This document shows positions 53,518-62,380 of a stretch of 64,000 nucleotides of DNA, in pieces. The translations under genes and the position numbers were made by a program. The stretch's first letter is position 1; the number at the start of each line of letters is the position of its first letter. The stretch comes from Citromicrobium sp. (GTDB taxonomy: Bacteria; Pseudomonadota; Alphaproteobacteria; Sphingomonadales; Sphingomonadaceae): NCBI GenBank assembly GCA_002729695.1, contig PBYQ01000003.1, positions 62,001 to 126,000 of the forward strand. The letters are read 5' to 3'. A model generated the notes under the pieces. That model was not told where the DNA came from. It searched no databases and saw nothing but the letters and a program-made list of their open reading frames with translations.

Positions 53518-53535
53518 TTCTACCATATGGTAGAA
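53518..53535. promoter_or_regulatory. Perfect 18-bp palindrome, TetR-type operator, upstream of the P450
   Basis: TTCTACCATATGGTAGAA is its own reverse complement and is the best-formed copy of the island motif. It ends 33 bp before the P450 start on the minus strand, overlapping the likely promoter or leader. Confidence 0.72.
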
Positions 53536-53739
53536 CTTTCGCGTGGAGTCCGCAACTGCGCGCCGGCGCAAACCCAATGTCGGCTCGATGACCAGTGGCA
53601 GTATGCCCGCAGTTGCGATCGCTCGCGGCGTTTGAACCGCAGAGCGGTTGCCGTGGAGCCAACGAGGTTCGCACATCGCGAGATCGGTTGGCCATGCGCG
53701 CGGTCATGCTGAGCGCTGGATAGGGCTGAACGAGGGGAG

Positions 53740-53829
53740 TGGCGGAGAGGGTGGGATTCGAACCCACGATACGGTTACCCGCATACCGCATTTCGAGTGC
53801 GGCGCATTCGACCTCTCTGCCACCTCTCC
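53740..53829 (-). tRNA. tRNA-Ser (anticodon CGA)
   Basis: The minus strand folds into a serine tRNA. The acceptor GGAGAGG (53829-53823) pairs with CCTCTCC (53750-53744). The anticodon stem CCGCA/TGCGG carries the loop CTCGAAA, so the anticodon is CGA (reads UCG). A long variable arm and GGTTCGAATCC T-loop are present, with discriminator G and encoded CCA. It lies between the P450 leader and hspQ. Confidence 0.95.
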
Positions 53830-53986
53830 GCAAAAAAGGGGTCACTTCACGGCGCGACAAATCAGCGCGCCGGAGGCCGGAAGCGGCGCAGCTAGCCTAA
53901 TGCGGAGGCGCTGCCAAGCCCCCGTATGCACTCCCGATGTGCGCCGCCCATTGTACAGCGGCTCCATGCCATCTATCTTGGGGTCA

Positions 53987-54367
53987 ATGCAGGTTTCGCA
54001 GTACTTTTCCCACCAGGCCGGGCGCCATATCGAAGTGCCGCTGGAAAGCCGTGCGCGCTTCGGCGTGGGCGACGTCGTGCGTCACAAGATGTTCGATTTC
54101 CGCGGCGTGGTGTTCGATATCGACCCTATCTTCGCCAACAGCGAGGAATGGTACGAATCGATTCCCGAGAGCATCCGCCCCGGGCGCGACCAGCCGTTCT
54201 ACCACCTGTTCGCCGAAAGCGACGATTCGTACTACGTCGCCTATGTCAGCCAGCAGAACCTGGTCGGCGACGGCCCGGCGGGCCCGGTCGATCACCCCAA
54301 CATCGCCGAGATGTTCGACGATTTCGCCGATGGCCGCTACGTGATGCGGCGCGCGCTGACGCACTGA
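53987..54367 (+). CDS. hspQ: Heat shock protein HspQ (hemimethylated DNA-binding YccV-like)
   Basis: The 126-residue protein has the YccV/HspQ domain: RFGVGDVVRHKMFDFRGVVF, FDIDPIF and the conserved block DQPFYHLFAES followed by YVAYVSQQNL. HspQ adjusts Lon protease activity in enterobacteria. ATG 53987 (MQVSQYFS) is preferred; ATG 53966 adds seven residues and has no better ribosome site. Confidence 0.88.
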   Translation: MQVSQYFSHQAGRHIEVPLESRARFGVGDVVRHKMFDFRGVVFDIDPIFANSEEWYESIPESIRPGRDQPFYHLFAESDDSYYVAYVSQQNLVGDGPAGPVDHPNIAEMFDDFADGRYVMRRALTH

Positions 54368-54383
54368 GCCGCGAAGCGCTCCG

Positions 54384-55262
54384 TCAGGAGCGGATCTTCC
54401 AGCCCGACTTGAGCAATGCGAACGAAGCCAGCGCCAGCACCGCGTTGAGCGCGAGCAGGCCTGCCCCCGCCAACAGCACGTCGCTGGAGCCGTTGCCGAT
54501 GTCGCTCTGGCCAATGAAGCCATAGCGGAAGCCCGAGATCACGTAGAAGAACGGGTTGAAGTGGCTGATCGTGTAGAACGGCTCGTGCAGCCGATCGAGC
54601 GTGTAGAACGTGCCCGAAAGCAGGCTGAGCGGCGCGACGATGAAGTTGGTCACGGCGGCGTTGTGATCGAACTTCTCCGCCCAGATCGAGGCCATCAGGC
54701 CGAAGAAGCCGAGCATCAGCGCGCCCATCAACCCGAACCACGCGATCGCCCACACGTGCGAGACCATCAGCTTGGCGCCGGGATAGAGGAAGATCGCGAA
54801 GGCGACCGCACAGCCGACCAGCACCGCGCGCGTGACCGCCGCACCGACGATTCCGGCGAGCAGCTCGCCATGGCTCAGTGGCGGCATCAGCAGGTCGATG
54901 ATCGTCCCCTGGATCTTGCCCGAGAGGAAGCTGAAGCTCGAATTGGCGAAACTGTTCTGCATCATGGCCATCACGATCAGGCCCGGCGCGAGGAAACTCT
55001 CGAACGGCACGCCCAGAATTTCGCGCCCGCCCCGCCCCAGCGCGACCGAGAAGATCACCAGGAACAGCAGCGTGGTGAACGCAGGTGCCCATACGGTCTG
55101 CGTCTGCACCTTGAAGAACCGGCGCACCTCCTTGCGATAGAGGCTCCACAGCCCGATCCGGTTGATCCCGTGTATCTGCGCGACGCCCCATTCGGGCAGC
55201 GCGGAGGGGACGGCGTTGGTGGCGGAAAGGCTCGCGTCGGCGGGCGGTGCTTGATCGCTCAT
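54384..55262 (-). CDS. ABC-2 type transporter permease
   Basis: The 292-residue protein has six predicted helices of the ABC-2 family (FTTLLFLVIFSVALGRGG, LAPGLIVMAMMQNSFAN, LDLLMPPLSHGELLAG-like loop, and a final FALLKSGWKIRS). It forms the export channel for a lipid, polysaccharide or drug. Start MSDQAPPAD at 55262; the frame is open a little further upstream. No ATP-binding partner gene lies in the window. Confidence 0.88.
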   Translation of the reverse strand: MSDQAPPADASLSATNAVPSALPEWGVAQIHGINRIGLWSLYRKEVRRFFKVQTQTVWAPAFTTLLFLVIFSVALGRGGREILGVPFESFLAPGLIVMAMMQNSFANSSFSFLSGKIQGTIIDLLMPPLSHGELLAGIVGAAVTRAVLVGCAVAFAIFLYPGAKLMVSHVWAIAWFGLMGALMLGFFGLMASIWAEKFDHNAAVTNFIVAPLSLLSGTFYTLDRLHEPFYTISHFNPFFYVISGFRYGFIGQSDIGNGSSDVLLAGAGLLALNAVLALASFALLKSGWKIRS

Positions 55263-55351
55263 GCCCTGCCGCCTAAGCGCGTGAACGAAGGGTGGCAACC
55301 CGGGCTGCGAATGCCTAGATAAACAGCCACAGCAAGACAGATGGATTTTCG

Positions 55352-56050
55352 ATGAGTTGGACCGAAGAGCGTACCGCCACCCTTAAGCGTTTGTGGGAAG
55401 GCGGCGCCACTGCGACCGAGATTGCCAAGGAACTGGGCGACGTGTCGCGCAATGCCGTGATCGGCAAGGCGCACCGGCTGGGGCTGAAATCGCGCCCCTC
55501 CCCCGTCAAGGCGGCGGAAAAGAAGGCCGCGCCCAAGCCCAAGCCTGCACCGAAGAAAAAGGCTGCCCCGGCGCCAGCGCCCAGCCCTGCGCCGACGCCC
55601 GCTCCGGTTGCGGCCAAGCCTGCCGCAAAGCCCGCGAGCTCCGCGCCGCAGCAGCCAGCTGCGCCCGCCGCGCAGCCGCAGGCAACAGGCGCTCCGGCAC
55701 CCACCTCCAGCTCGCCGCGAATCGTGTCGGTCGGGCCCGGTGGCTTCCTCAGGCAGGGCCCCGGCGACCAGCAGCCGCCAATCCCGCCCGCGCCGCCGCG
55801 CCGCCTCGTTCCTGCAAAGCCCGATCCTTCGATCGCGGACAAGACCAGCCTGCTCGATCTGTCGGACAAGGTGTGTCGCTGGCCGATGGGCCACCCGGGC
55901 GAGCCCGATTTCCACTTCTGCGGCGAAGCGGTGAACCCCGGCTTCCCCTATTGCGTCGAGCATTGCGGGCGCGCCTATCAGGCGCAGCTGCCGCGCGGTT
56001 CGCGCCGTCCCCCGCCACCGCTGCCCTACGGCGGTCCGCGCGTCCGCTAA
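55352..56050 (+). CDS. gcrA: Cell-cycle regulator GcrA
   Basis: The 232-residue protein has the GcrA N-terminal DNA-binding domain (MSWTEERTATLKRLWEGGAT then NAVIGKAHRLGLKSRPSP). A long Ala/Pro/Lys-rich linker (55-150) follows, and then the C-terminal sigma70-contact domain with VCRWPMGHPGEPDFHFCGE and CVEHCGRAYQ. GcrA activates promoters methylated at GANTC with CcrM and is limited to Alphaproteobacteria. The linker is longer than in Caulobacter GcrA as I recall, so the gene may be near the upper size range. Confidence 0.95.
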   Translation: MSWTEERTATLKRLWEGGATATEIAKELGDVSRNAVIGKAHRLGLKSRPSPVKAAEKKAAPKPKPAPKKKAAPAPAPSPAPTPAPVAAKPAAKPASSAPQQPAAPAAQPQATGAPAPTSSSPRIVSVGPGGFLRQGPGDQQPPIPPAPPRRLVPAKPDPSIADKTSLLDLSDKVCRWPMGHPGEPDFHFCGEAVNPGFPYCVEHCGRAYQAQLPRGSRRPPPPLPYGGPRVR

Positions 56051-56064
56051 TTCAAGAATTCAGA

Positions 56065-56100
56065 AGCCCGCCGGCGCTATGCCGGCGGGCTTTTTCTTTT
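56065..56100 (+). terminator. Intrinsic terminator of gcrA
   Basis: AGCCCGCCGGC (56065-56075) pairs with GCCGGCGGGCT (56081-56091) around GCTAT, followed by a T-run with one C. Confidence 0.85.
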
Positions 56101-56107
56101 CCGGAGC

Positions 56108-56650
56108 ATGCCGATGTCCTTTACCCTTTACGATGCCTTCGTTCCCACGGTTCGCCAGCTGCTTGGCGCTTTGCCCGGCGTGATCGCCAAGGCGGAGCAG
56201 CATGTGGCCGACAGCGGCTGCACCGACGCCGATCTTATCGAGGCGCGGCTGGCGGACGATATGTGGCCATTGCCGTGGCACATCCGCTCGTGCTGGGTGC
56301 ACAGCGGCTACGCACTCGACCAGCTGACCGGGATGCAGTTCACCCCCGACTTCACCCAGATCCCCGAAAGCTGGGATTCGATGCGGGCGATGGTGGCCGA
56401 AGCCAGTGAGAAGCTGGCAGAGGTAACGCCCGAGCAGGTGAACGATATCGCCAACCGCCAGATCGATTTCGTGCTGGGTGGCGAAACCCGCTTCACCTTG
56501 CCGGGCGAGCGTTTCCTGCTCGGCTTCAACCTGCCCAACTTCCAGTTCCACGCGACCACCTTCTACGACATCCTGCGGATGAAGGGCGTACCGCTGAGCA
56601 AGCGCGACTACATGGGCAATCCGGCAGGGCCGATGTTCCAGCAGCGCTAG
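56108..56650 (+). CDS. DUF1993 family protein
   Basis: This 180-residue protein matches DUF1993 in full: SFTLYDAFVPTVRQLLGALP, DMWPLPWHIRSCWVHSG, FTLPGERFLLGFNLPNFQFH and ATTFYDILRMKGVPLSKRDYMG. DUF1993 proteins are DinB-like four-helix bundles of unknown function. Start is ATG 56108 or 56114. Its stop overlaps the convergent methyltransferase-like gene by 4 bp. Confidence 0.88.
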   Translation: MPMSFTLYDAFVPTVRQLLGALPGVIAKAEQHVADSGCTDADLIEARLADDMWPLPWHIRSCWVHSGYALDQLTGMQFTPDFTQIPESWDSMRAMVAEASEKLAEVTPEQVNDIANRQIDFVLGGETRFTLPGERFLLGFNLPNFQFHATTFYDILRMKGVPLSKRDYMGNPAGPMFQQR

Positions 56651-57327
56651 CGCTTGCGCGCGAACCAGATGGTGTGGCGCGGCCCCTTGTTGTTGGGCCG
56701 CGCGCGCACTTCGCGCACCTCGACCTCGAACCCGCCGTCCTTGAGCCGCGTGGTGAACTTGTGGTCGGGCGCGGCGGACCACACCGCCATGATCCCGCCG
56801 GGGTTCAGCGCATCCTTCGCCTTGGCGATGCCGGTACGCGTGTAGAGCCGGAAATTGCTGTCGACCACGATCCCGTCCGGCCCGTTATCGACATCGAGCA
56901 GGATCGCGTCGTACTTGGGGCTAGTGCCGTCGTTGGCATCGTCGATAAGCGCCTCGACATTGCACAGGATCACGTCGCCGCGCGGATCGTCGAGGCTCTC
57001 GGCGCTCAGATGCGCCAGCGGCCCGCGCGCCCATTCGAGGATTTCGGGCACCAGCTCTGCCACGGTCACGCTGCCGCCTGTGGGCAGGTGGGCGAGCGCG
57101 GCGCGATAGGTAAAGCCCATCCCGAACCCGCCGATGAGCACGCGTGGGCGCGGCGCGTCCAGCTCCGCCAGCGTAAGCACCGCCAGCTGTTCCTCGGAAA
57201 ACTGCATCCGCGTGCCCATCAGCTCGTCCCGACCGAGCATGATGATGAAATCGCGCCCGTGGCTGACCAGCGTCAGCTCCTTCCCGTCGGGGATCTGGGC
57301 GGTGGCAATCGTTTCACGGGGCAGCAT
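56647..57327 (-). CDS. Spermidine-synthase-like methyltransferase-fold protein
   Basis: The 226-residue protein has the spermidine synthase fold: LIGGFGMGFTYRAAL (nucleotide motif), VAELVPEILEW, ILCNVEALIDDA and the DAILLDVDNGPDG block. The usual decarboxylated-SAM site DGG is replaced by VDNGPDG, so aminopropyl transfer is uncertain. Start MLPRETIATAQ at 57327; the frame is open further to 57636 but does not look coding. Confidence 0.8.
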   Translation of the reverse strand: MLPRETIATAQIPDGKELTLVSHGRDFIIMLGRDELMGTRMQFSEEQLAVLTLAELDAPRPRVLIGGFGMGFTYRAALAHLPTGGSVTVAELVPEILEWARGPLAHLSAESLDDPRGDVILCNVEALIDDANDGTSPKYDAILLDVDNGPDGIVVDSNFRLYTRTGIAKAKDALNPGGIMAVWSAAPDHKFTTRLKDGGFEVEVREVRARPNNKGPRHTIWFARKR

Positions 57328-57422
57328 GGGCGTTGCGATAAACGCTACGAACCGAAGGGGATAGTCCGGAACGCGGACCGCCGGGCAAAAGTTGATGCGG
57401 TAACCCCCGAAGGAGAAGCCGT

Positions 57423-58526
57423 ATGCCCACCACCGCCCGTATCGCGATCGTCCCTGAAGCCGGCGGCGACTTCGCGATCGAAGAGCGCGCCATCGCCGAT
57501 CCCGGCCCGCACGAGGTATTGATCGAACTGGTCGCCACCGGCGTGTGCCACACCGATCTGGCCGTGCAGGCGGGCGACCTGCCAACGAACTTCCCCGTTG
57601 TCCTCGGCCACGAGGGTGCGGGGAAAGTCGTCGCAACCGGATCGCACGTGACCGATATTGCCGAGGGCGACCATGTCGTGCTGTCCTACGGTTCCTGCGG
57701 CCATTGCCGGCCCTGCCAGGAAGGCGACCCGGCCTATTGCGCGGACTTCAATCCGCTGAATTTCATGAACAAGCGGCAGGGCGACGATGCGCCGGTTTTC
57801 GCGGACGGGCCCAACGCTGCCTTCTTCCAACAGTCGAGCTTCGCCACCCACTCGATCGCGCACGAGCGCAACGTGGTGAAGATCGACGCCGACGTCGACA
57901 TCTCGCTGCTCGGCCCGCTGGGTTGCGGCATCCAGACCGGTGCGGGCGCGGTGATGCGCACCGCGCAGCCGCCAGCGGGTTCGAGCCTGCTGGTCTCGGG
58001 CGTGGGCAGCGTCGGCATGGCAGCCGTGATGGGCGCGAAGGTCGCCGGGTGCTCGCCGATCATCGCGGTCGATACCAACGAGGACCGGCTGACGCTGGCG
58101 AAGGAACTGGGCGCGACCGACACCGTACACGTCACCAAGGATACCGACGTACCCGAGTCCGTGCGCAAGATCGTGGCGGGCGGCGTGGACTACGCCATCG
58201 AATGCAGCGGCAATGCCACCGCAGCGCGCGGTGCGTGGGGTTCGCTTGCCAACCGGGGCACGCTGGTGGTGGTCGGCGCGCCGCCGTCGGGGACCGAATA
58301 TTCGTTCGACGCCAACGAACAGATCCTGACGGGTCGCAAGATCGTCGGCTGCGTGGAGGGCGATTCCAAGGTGAAACAGTTCATCCCGACGCTGGTCGAT
58401 CTCTACCAGAAGGGGCAGTTCCCGTTCGACAGGCTGGTCAAGCGCTACCCCTTCGACAAGATCAACGACGCGGTCGCCGACCTGCACGATGGCAAGGTAT
58501 TCAAGCCGATCCTCGAAATGGGCTGA
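57423..58526 (+). CDS. Zinc-dependent alcohol dehydrogenase (aryl/benzyl-alcohol type)
   Basis: The 367-residue MDR has the catalytic zinc ligand region GVCHTDLAV and GHEGAGKVV. The structural zinc cysteines are in CGHCRPCQEGDPAYC, and the NAD motif is GVGSVGMAAVMGAKVAG. The FNPLNFM and GPLGCGIQTGAGAV segments are typical of aryl-alcohol dehydrogenases. It oxidises a primary or aromatic alcohol with NAD+. Confidence 0.92.
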   Translation: MPTTARIAIVPEAGGDFAIEERAIADPGPHEVLIELVATGVCHTDLAVQAGDLPTNFPVVLGHEGAGKVVATGSHVTDIAEGDHVVLSYGSCGHCRPCQEGDPAYCADFNPLNFMNKRQGDDAPVFADGPNAAFFQQSSFATHSIAHERNVVKIDADVDISLLGPLGCGIQTGAGAVMRTAQPPAGSSLLVSGVGSVGMAAVMGAKVAGCSPIIAVDTNEDRLTLAKELGATDTVHVTKDTDVPESVRKIVAGGVDYAIECSGNATAARGAWGSLANRGTLVVVGAPPSGTEYSFDANEQILTGRKIVGCVEGDSKVKQFIPTLVDLYQKGQFPFDRLVKRYPFDKINDAVADLHDGKVFKPILEMG

Positions 58527-58555
58527 TCCCGCGAAGGACAGAACATCACACCTGG

Positions 58556-58589
58556 CAGGGGCCGCGAGGGCAAAGCCTTCGCGGCCCTG
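58556..58589. terminator. Probable two-way stem-loop between alcohol dehydrogenase and kinase genes
   Basis: CAGGGGCCGCGAGGGC (58556-58571) pairs with GCCTTCGCGGCCCTG (58575-58589) with one bulge and one wobble. Both genes converge on it. No T-run, so efficiency is uncertain. Confidence 0.45.
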
Positions 58590-58601
58590 CGCCTATGCGC
58601 G

Positions 58602-59681
58602 TCAGTCGACTGCCGGCACTTCGAGCATGTGCGAATCGATCTCCAGCCGCGCAATCGCGCCCGGTCCGATCGGTGCAGCCGACATCGTGAAGCGCCCGCC
58701 GAGCGACTGCGCCAGCGTCCGTGCGATCTTCAGCCCAAGGCTTTCTGCGCGCGCCAGGTCGAAGCCCTCGGGCAGCCCGATCCCGTCATCGGCCACGATC
58801 ACCTCGGTGCCGCCCTCGAAGGGTGCGACGGTGACCACGATCTGCCCGCCCTCGCGCGATCCGAAACCGTGTTCGATCGCGTTGTTGAGCGCTTCTGCCA
58901 CCACCAGCGCGGTGGGGATCGCCTTGTCCGGCGGCAGCACGGTGTCGGCATGGGCGACGAATTCGTATCCCAGTCCGGACCGCCCAGAGGCTGCGATTAC
59001 GTCGCGGCAAATCTGGTCGATATAGGCCGCCAGGCTGACCTGCGCGCCCGCCGGATCGTAAAGCTGGCGCTGGATGCGCCCGACGAGGCCCAGCCGCCGC
59101 GACGCCTCGTCCAGCGCGGCGCGCGCGCCCTCGTCGGTCATGCGGTTCTTTTGCAGCGAGATGAGCGAGCCGACCATTTGCAGGTTGTTGCCGACCCGGT
59201 GCTGCAGTTCCTTGAACAGCACTTCGGTGTTGTCTTTCAGTGCGATGCTGCGGCGGCGCTCCGCATCGAGATCGCGATTGGCCATCTGCATCCAGTGGAT
59301 CAGCGTGATGTCGACGGAGACGATGAAGAGGTAGAACCCGAGCGCCAGAGCGGAGCCGAATTGCAGATCGAAGCTGCCGAACGGCGCGATGAAGAAAAAC
59401 CACGCGAGCATGCCGCACAGCACTGCGCATACCGTGCCCGGCCCTACCCCGAAGAAGAACGCCGTGATGATGACCGCGGGAAAGAACGTGAGGTAGGGGA
59501 AGCCCGGCGGCAGTCCCTCCCCGATTTCGTAACGGATCGCCCAGGCGACGAACGTCAGCAGCAGGGCTACGCCATACCCGATCCAGGGGCGATTTCGCGC
59601 GAGCGGCACGCGCGCGGCAAAACGGCGAGCCGCGCTCGGCACCTTCGGGTTCAGCGGTTCTGATGGGGTAGATTGCGACAC
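58602..59681 (-). CDS. Sensor histidine kinase, HWE/HisKA_2 type
   Basis: The 359-residue kinase has an N-terminal DUF4118-type region with four short helices (about 25-130). After a linker it has the phosphoacceptor block VLFKELQHRVGNNLQMVGSL (His about 180) and an HATPase domain with EALNNAIEHGF, ADDGIGLPEGFD and GLKIARTLAQSLGG. No PAS domain separates membrane part and kinase. GTG 59681 is the likely start. No response regulator gene is adjacent. The signal is unknown. Confidence 0.88.
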   Translation of the reverse strand: MSQSTPSEPLNPKVPSAARRFAARVPLARNRPWIGYGVALLLTFVAWAIRYEIGEGLPPGFPYLTFFPAVIITAFFFGVGPGTVCAVLCGMLAWFFFIAPFGSFDLQFGSALALGFYLFIVSVDITLIHWMQMANRDLDAERRRSIALKDNTEVLFKELQHRVGNNLQMVGSLISLQKNRMTDEGARAALDEASRRLGLVGRIQRQLYDPAGAQVSLAAYIDQICRDVIAASGRSGLGYEFVAHADTVLPPDKAIPTALVVAEALNNAIEHGFGSREGGQIVVTVAPFEGGTEVIVADDGIGLPEGFDLARAESLGLKIARTLAQSLGGRFTMSAAPIGPGAIARLEIDSHMLEVPAVD

Positions 59682-59719
59682 TGCCTGCGAATGGCAGCGC
59701 TTGTTGTTTTGCGCAAAGA

Positions 59720-59756
59720 AAAAAGGCTGCGGAAGCAATGCTCCCGCAGCCTTTCT
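59720..59756 (-). terminator. Intrinsic terminator of pnp
   Basis: On the minus strand GGCTGCGGGAGC and GCTTCCGCAGCC pair around ATT and run into a T-rich tail (TTTTTTCTTT). It lies just after the pnp stop at 59779. Confidence 0.85.
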
Positions 59757-59778
59757 TGTGTTCTTACTGTGCGAAGAC

Positions 59779-62109
59779 TTAGTCGTCGTCGCGCAGGAAG
59801 GCCGGCATGTGCGCGGGGCCGTCGCCGCCCCCGTTATCGCCGCCCCGACCGCCGCGATCACCACCGCGATCGCCATCGCGACCACGGCCACCGCCGCCGC
59901 CACGACCGCCACGGCCACCGCGACGATCGCCGCCACGGTCACCACGGGGCCCGCGATCACCGCCGCCTTCACGCTTTTCGCGCGGCGGGCGGGTGTCTTC
60001 CAGCTCTTCGCCGGTTTCCTGGTCGACAACGCGCATCGACAGGCGAACCTTGCCGCGGTTGTCGATCTCGAGGACCTTGACCTTAACTTCCTGGCCTTCG
60101 GAAACGACGTCGGTCGGCTTTTCGACCCGCTCGTTCTTCATTTCGGAGACGTGGACGAGGCCGTCCTTGCCACCCATGAAGTTCACGAACGCACCGAAGT
60201 CGACGATGTTGACAACCTTGCCGGTGTAGATCTTGCCGACTTCCGCCTCTTCGACGATGCCTTCAATCCACTTGCGCGCGGCTTCGATTTCGTCGGCATT
60301 GCTCGACGAGATCTTGATCACGCCTTCGTCGTCGATGTCGACCTTGGCGCCGGTTTCGGCGACGATCTCGCGGATCACCTTGCCGCCCGTGCCGATGACG
60401 TCGCGGATCTTAGACTTGTCGATCTGCATCGTCTCGATGCGCGGAGCGTGCTTCGACACGCCCGAACGCGCCGAGCCCAGCGCCTTGGTCATCTCGCCCA
60501 GGATGTGCGCGCGGCCGGCCTTCGCCTGCTCGAGCGCCTTGGTCATGATTTCCTGCGTGATGCCGGCAACCTTGATGTCCATCTGCAGCGAGGTGATGCC
60601 CGCTTCCGAACCTGCGACCTTGAAGTCCATGTCGCCCAGGTGATCTTCATCACCCAGGATGTCCGACAGGACGGCAAACTCGTCGCCTTCGAGGATCAGG
60701 CCCATCGCAATGCCCGAGACCGGACGTTCGATCGGAACGCCGGCATCCATCATCGACAGACAGCCGCCGCACACGGTCGCCATCGAGGACGAGCCGTTGG
60801 ACTCGGTGATGTCCGACAGGATGCGGATGGTGTACGGGAAGTCTTCATGGCTCGGCAGCACGGGGTGCAGCGCGCGCCATGCGAGCTTGCCGTGGCCGGT
60901 TTCGCGACGGCTGGTGAAGCCGAAGCGGCCCACTTCGCCGACCGAATAGGGCGGGAAGTTATAGTGCAGCATGAAGTGGTTGTACGACAGGCCCTCGAGT
61001 CCGTCGATCATCTGCTCGGCATCCTTGGTGCCCAGCGTGGTGGTGCAGATCGCCTGCGTCTCACCGCGCGTGAACAGCGCCGAACCATGCGTGCGGGGCA
61101 GCAGGCCGACCATTGCTTCGATCGGGCGAACCTGATCGAGCTTGCGGCCGTCGATGCGCTGGCCGTCCTTGAGGATGGCACCGCGTACGATTTCCGCTTC
61201 CAGCTTCTTCGTCAGCTTGTTGGCGGTCATCTTCTGCTGACTGTCGAACTCTTCCGAAGAATAATGGGCCTTCACCTTCTCGCGCGCTTCGTTGAGCGCG
61301 TCCGAACGGGCGGACTTGTCGGTCAGCTTGTAAGCCTTGGCAATGTCGTCGCCGATCATCGCGCGGATGGCTTCCTTCATCGACGCGTTGTCGTCAGAAG
61401 AAGCGAGTTCCCACGGGTGCTTGGCAGCCTGTTCGGCCAGCTCAATGATCGCACCGATGACCTTGCGGCTTTCCTCGTGCGCGAACATCACCGCGCCGAG
61501 CATTTCCTCTTCGGTCAGTTCCTTGGCTTCGGATTCGACCATCATCACCGCGTCATTGGTCGCGGCGACGACGAGGTCGAGGCGACCTTCTTCATCGAGC
61601 GCGGACGAGAGCGACGGGTTGAGTTCGTATTCGCCATTGCGGAAGCCGACGCGCGCGGCGCCGATCGGGCCCATGAAGGGCACGCCCGAAATGGTCAGCG
61701 CAGCCGAGGCGGCGATCATCGCAAGAATATCGGGCTCGGTCTCGCCGTCATACGACAGGACTTGGCAGATGACGTTGATTTCGTTGTAGAAACCTTCGGG
61801 GAACAACGGCCGCACGGGGCGGTCGATCAGGCGCGAAACCAGCGTTTCCTTCTCCGTCGCGCGGCCTTCGCGCTTGAAGAAGCCGCCCGGGATACGGCCC
61901 GCAGCGGAGAATTTTTCCTGATAGTGAACGGTCAGCGGGAAGAAATCCTGCCCGTCCTTGACGCTCTTGGCGGCGGTCACGGCGCACAGCACCACGGTTT
62001 CGCCATAGGTGGCCAGCACGGCACCGTCGGCCTGACGGGCAATGCGGCCGGTTTCCAGAGTGAGGGTCTTTCCGCCCCACTCCAGACTTACAGTTTTCGT
62101 ATCGAACAT
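59779..62109 (-). CDS. pnp: Polyribonucleotide nucleotidyltransferase PNPase
   Basis: The 776-residue protein has two RNase PH-like cores (about 10-140 and 320-475), the connecting helical domain, a KH domain with [12 protein letters not shown], and an S1 domain with [20 protein letters not shown]. It degrades RNA 3' to 5' with phosphate. The C-terminal tail (from about residue 700) is an unusual Arg/Gly/Asp-rich tract ending in [12 protein letters not shown], probably an RNA- or RNase E-binding extension. Start 62109. It follows rpsO after a 271-bp gap with REP-like palindromes. Confidence 0.97.
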   Translation of the reverse strand: MFDTKTVSLEWGGKTLTLETGRIARQADGAVLATYGETVVLCAVTAAKSVKDGQDFFPLTVHYQEKFSAAGRIPGGFFKREGRATEKETLVSRLIDRPVRPLFPEGFYNEINVICQVLSYDGETEPDILAMIAASAALTISGVPFMGPIGAARVGFRNGEYELNPSLSSALDEEGRLDLVVAATNDAVMMVESEAKELTEEEMLGAVMFAHEESRKVIGAIIELAEQAAKHPWELASSDDNASMKEAIRAMIGDDIAKAYKLTDKSARSDALNEAREKVKAHYSSEEFDSQQKMTANKLTKKLEAEIVRGAILKDGQRIDGRKLDQVRPIEAMVGLLPRTHGSALFTRGETQAICTTTLGTKDAEQMIDGLEGLSYNHFMLHYNFPPYSVGEVGRFGFTSRRETGHGKLAWRALHPVLPSHEDFPYTIRILSDITESNGSSSMATVCGGCLSMMDAGVPIERPVSGIAMGLILEGDEFAVLSDILGDEDHLGDMDFKVAGSEAGITSLQMDIKVAGITQEIMTKALEQAKAGRAHILGEMTKALGSARSGVSKHAPRIETMQIDKSKIRDVIGTGGKVIREIVAETGAKVDIDDEGVIKISSSNADEIEAARKWIEGIVEEAEVGKIYTGKVVNIVDFGAFVNFMGGKDGLVHVSEMKNERVEKPTDVVSEGQEVKVKVLEIDNRGKVRLSMRVVDQETGEELEDTRPPREKREGGGDRGPRGDRGGDRRGGRGGRGGGGGRGRDGDRGGDRGGRGGDNGGGDGPAHMPAFLRDDD

Positions 62110-62262
62110 TGATTATCCTTCTGACCCACGCTGCCATATTGCCGCGCGGGGCCTCTTGTGCCGGGGATACCGTCCCGGTCCGGTGCGGGGCGCTCAGTCT
62201 GGCCCCAAGGGCGCGGCTTGCCGAATTGCGAAGCCTGACCCCTACTTTTCCTCCAATGTGAA

Positions 62263-62335
62263 CCCCAGCGAAAGCTGGGGTCTCGTACCACAGGCACCGT
62301 GCCTGCCGGAGGGAGGTCCCAGCGTGCGCTGGGAC
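62263..62335. repeat. REP-like palindromic pair in the rpsO-pnp gap
   Basis: CCCCAGCGAAAGCTGGGG (62263-62280) and GTCCCAGCGTGCGCTGGGAC (62316-62335) are two hairpins sharing the CCCAGCG/GCTGGG core. A third symmetric CAGGCACCGTGCCTG (62291-62305) lies between them. The layout matches bacterial repetitive extragenic palindrome pairs, and similar units are common in Sphingomonadales. They could stabilise mRNA between rpsO and pnp. Confidence 0.75.
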
Positions 62336-62347
62336 TCACGCATAGAC

Positions 62348-62372
62348 AAAGGGCGACCAGTGGCCGCCCTTT
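62348..62372 (-). terminator. Stem-loop terminator of rpsO
   Basis: AAAGGGCG (62348-62355) pairs with CGCCCTTT (62365-62372), with further pairing inside (GACC/GGTC-like). It lies 9 bp after the rpsO stop on the minus strand. Confidence 0.65.
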
Positions 62373-62380
62373 GAGAAACC

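Noticed and set aside
59701..62112. An 803-codon plus-strand frame opposite pnp.
   Set aside because: It is antisense to PNPase; its composition reflects the high third-position GC of the real gene.
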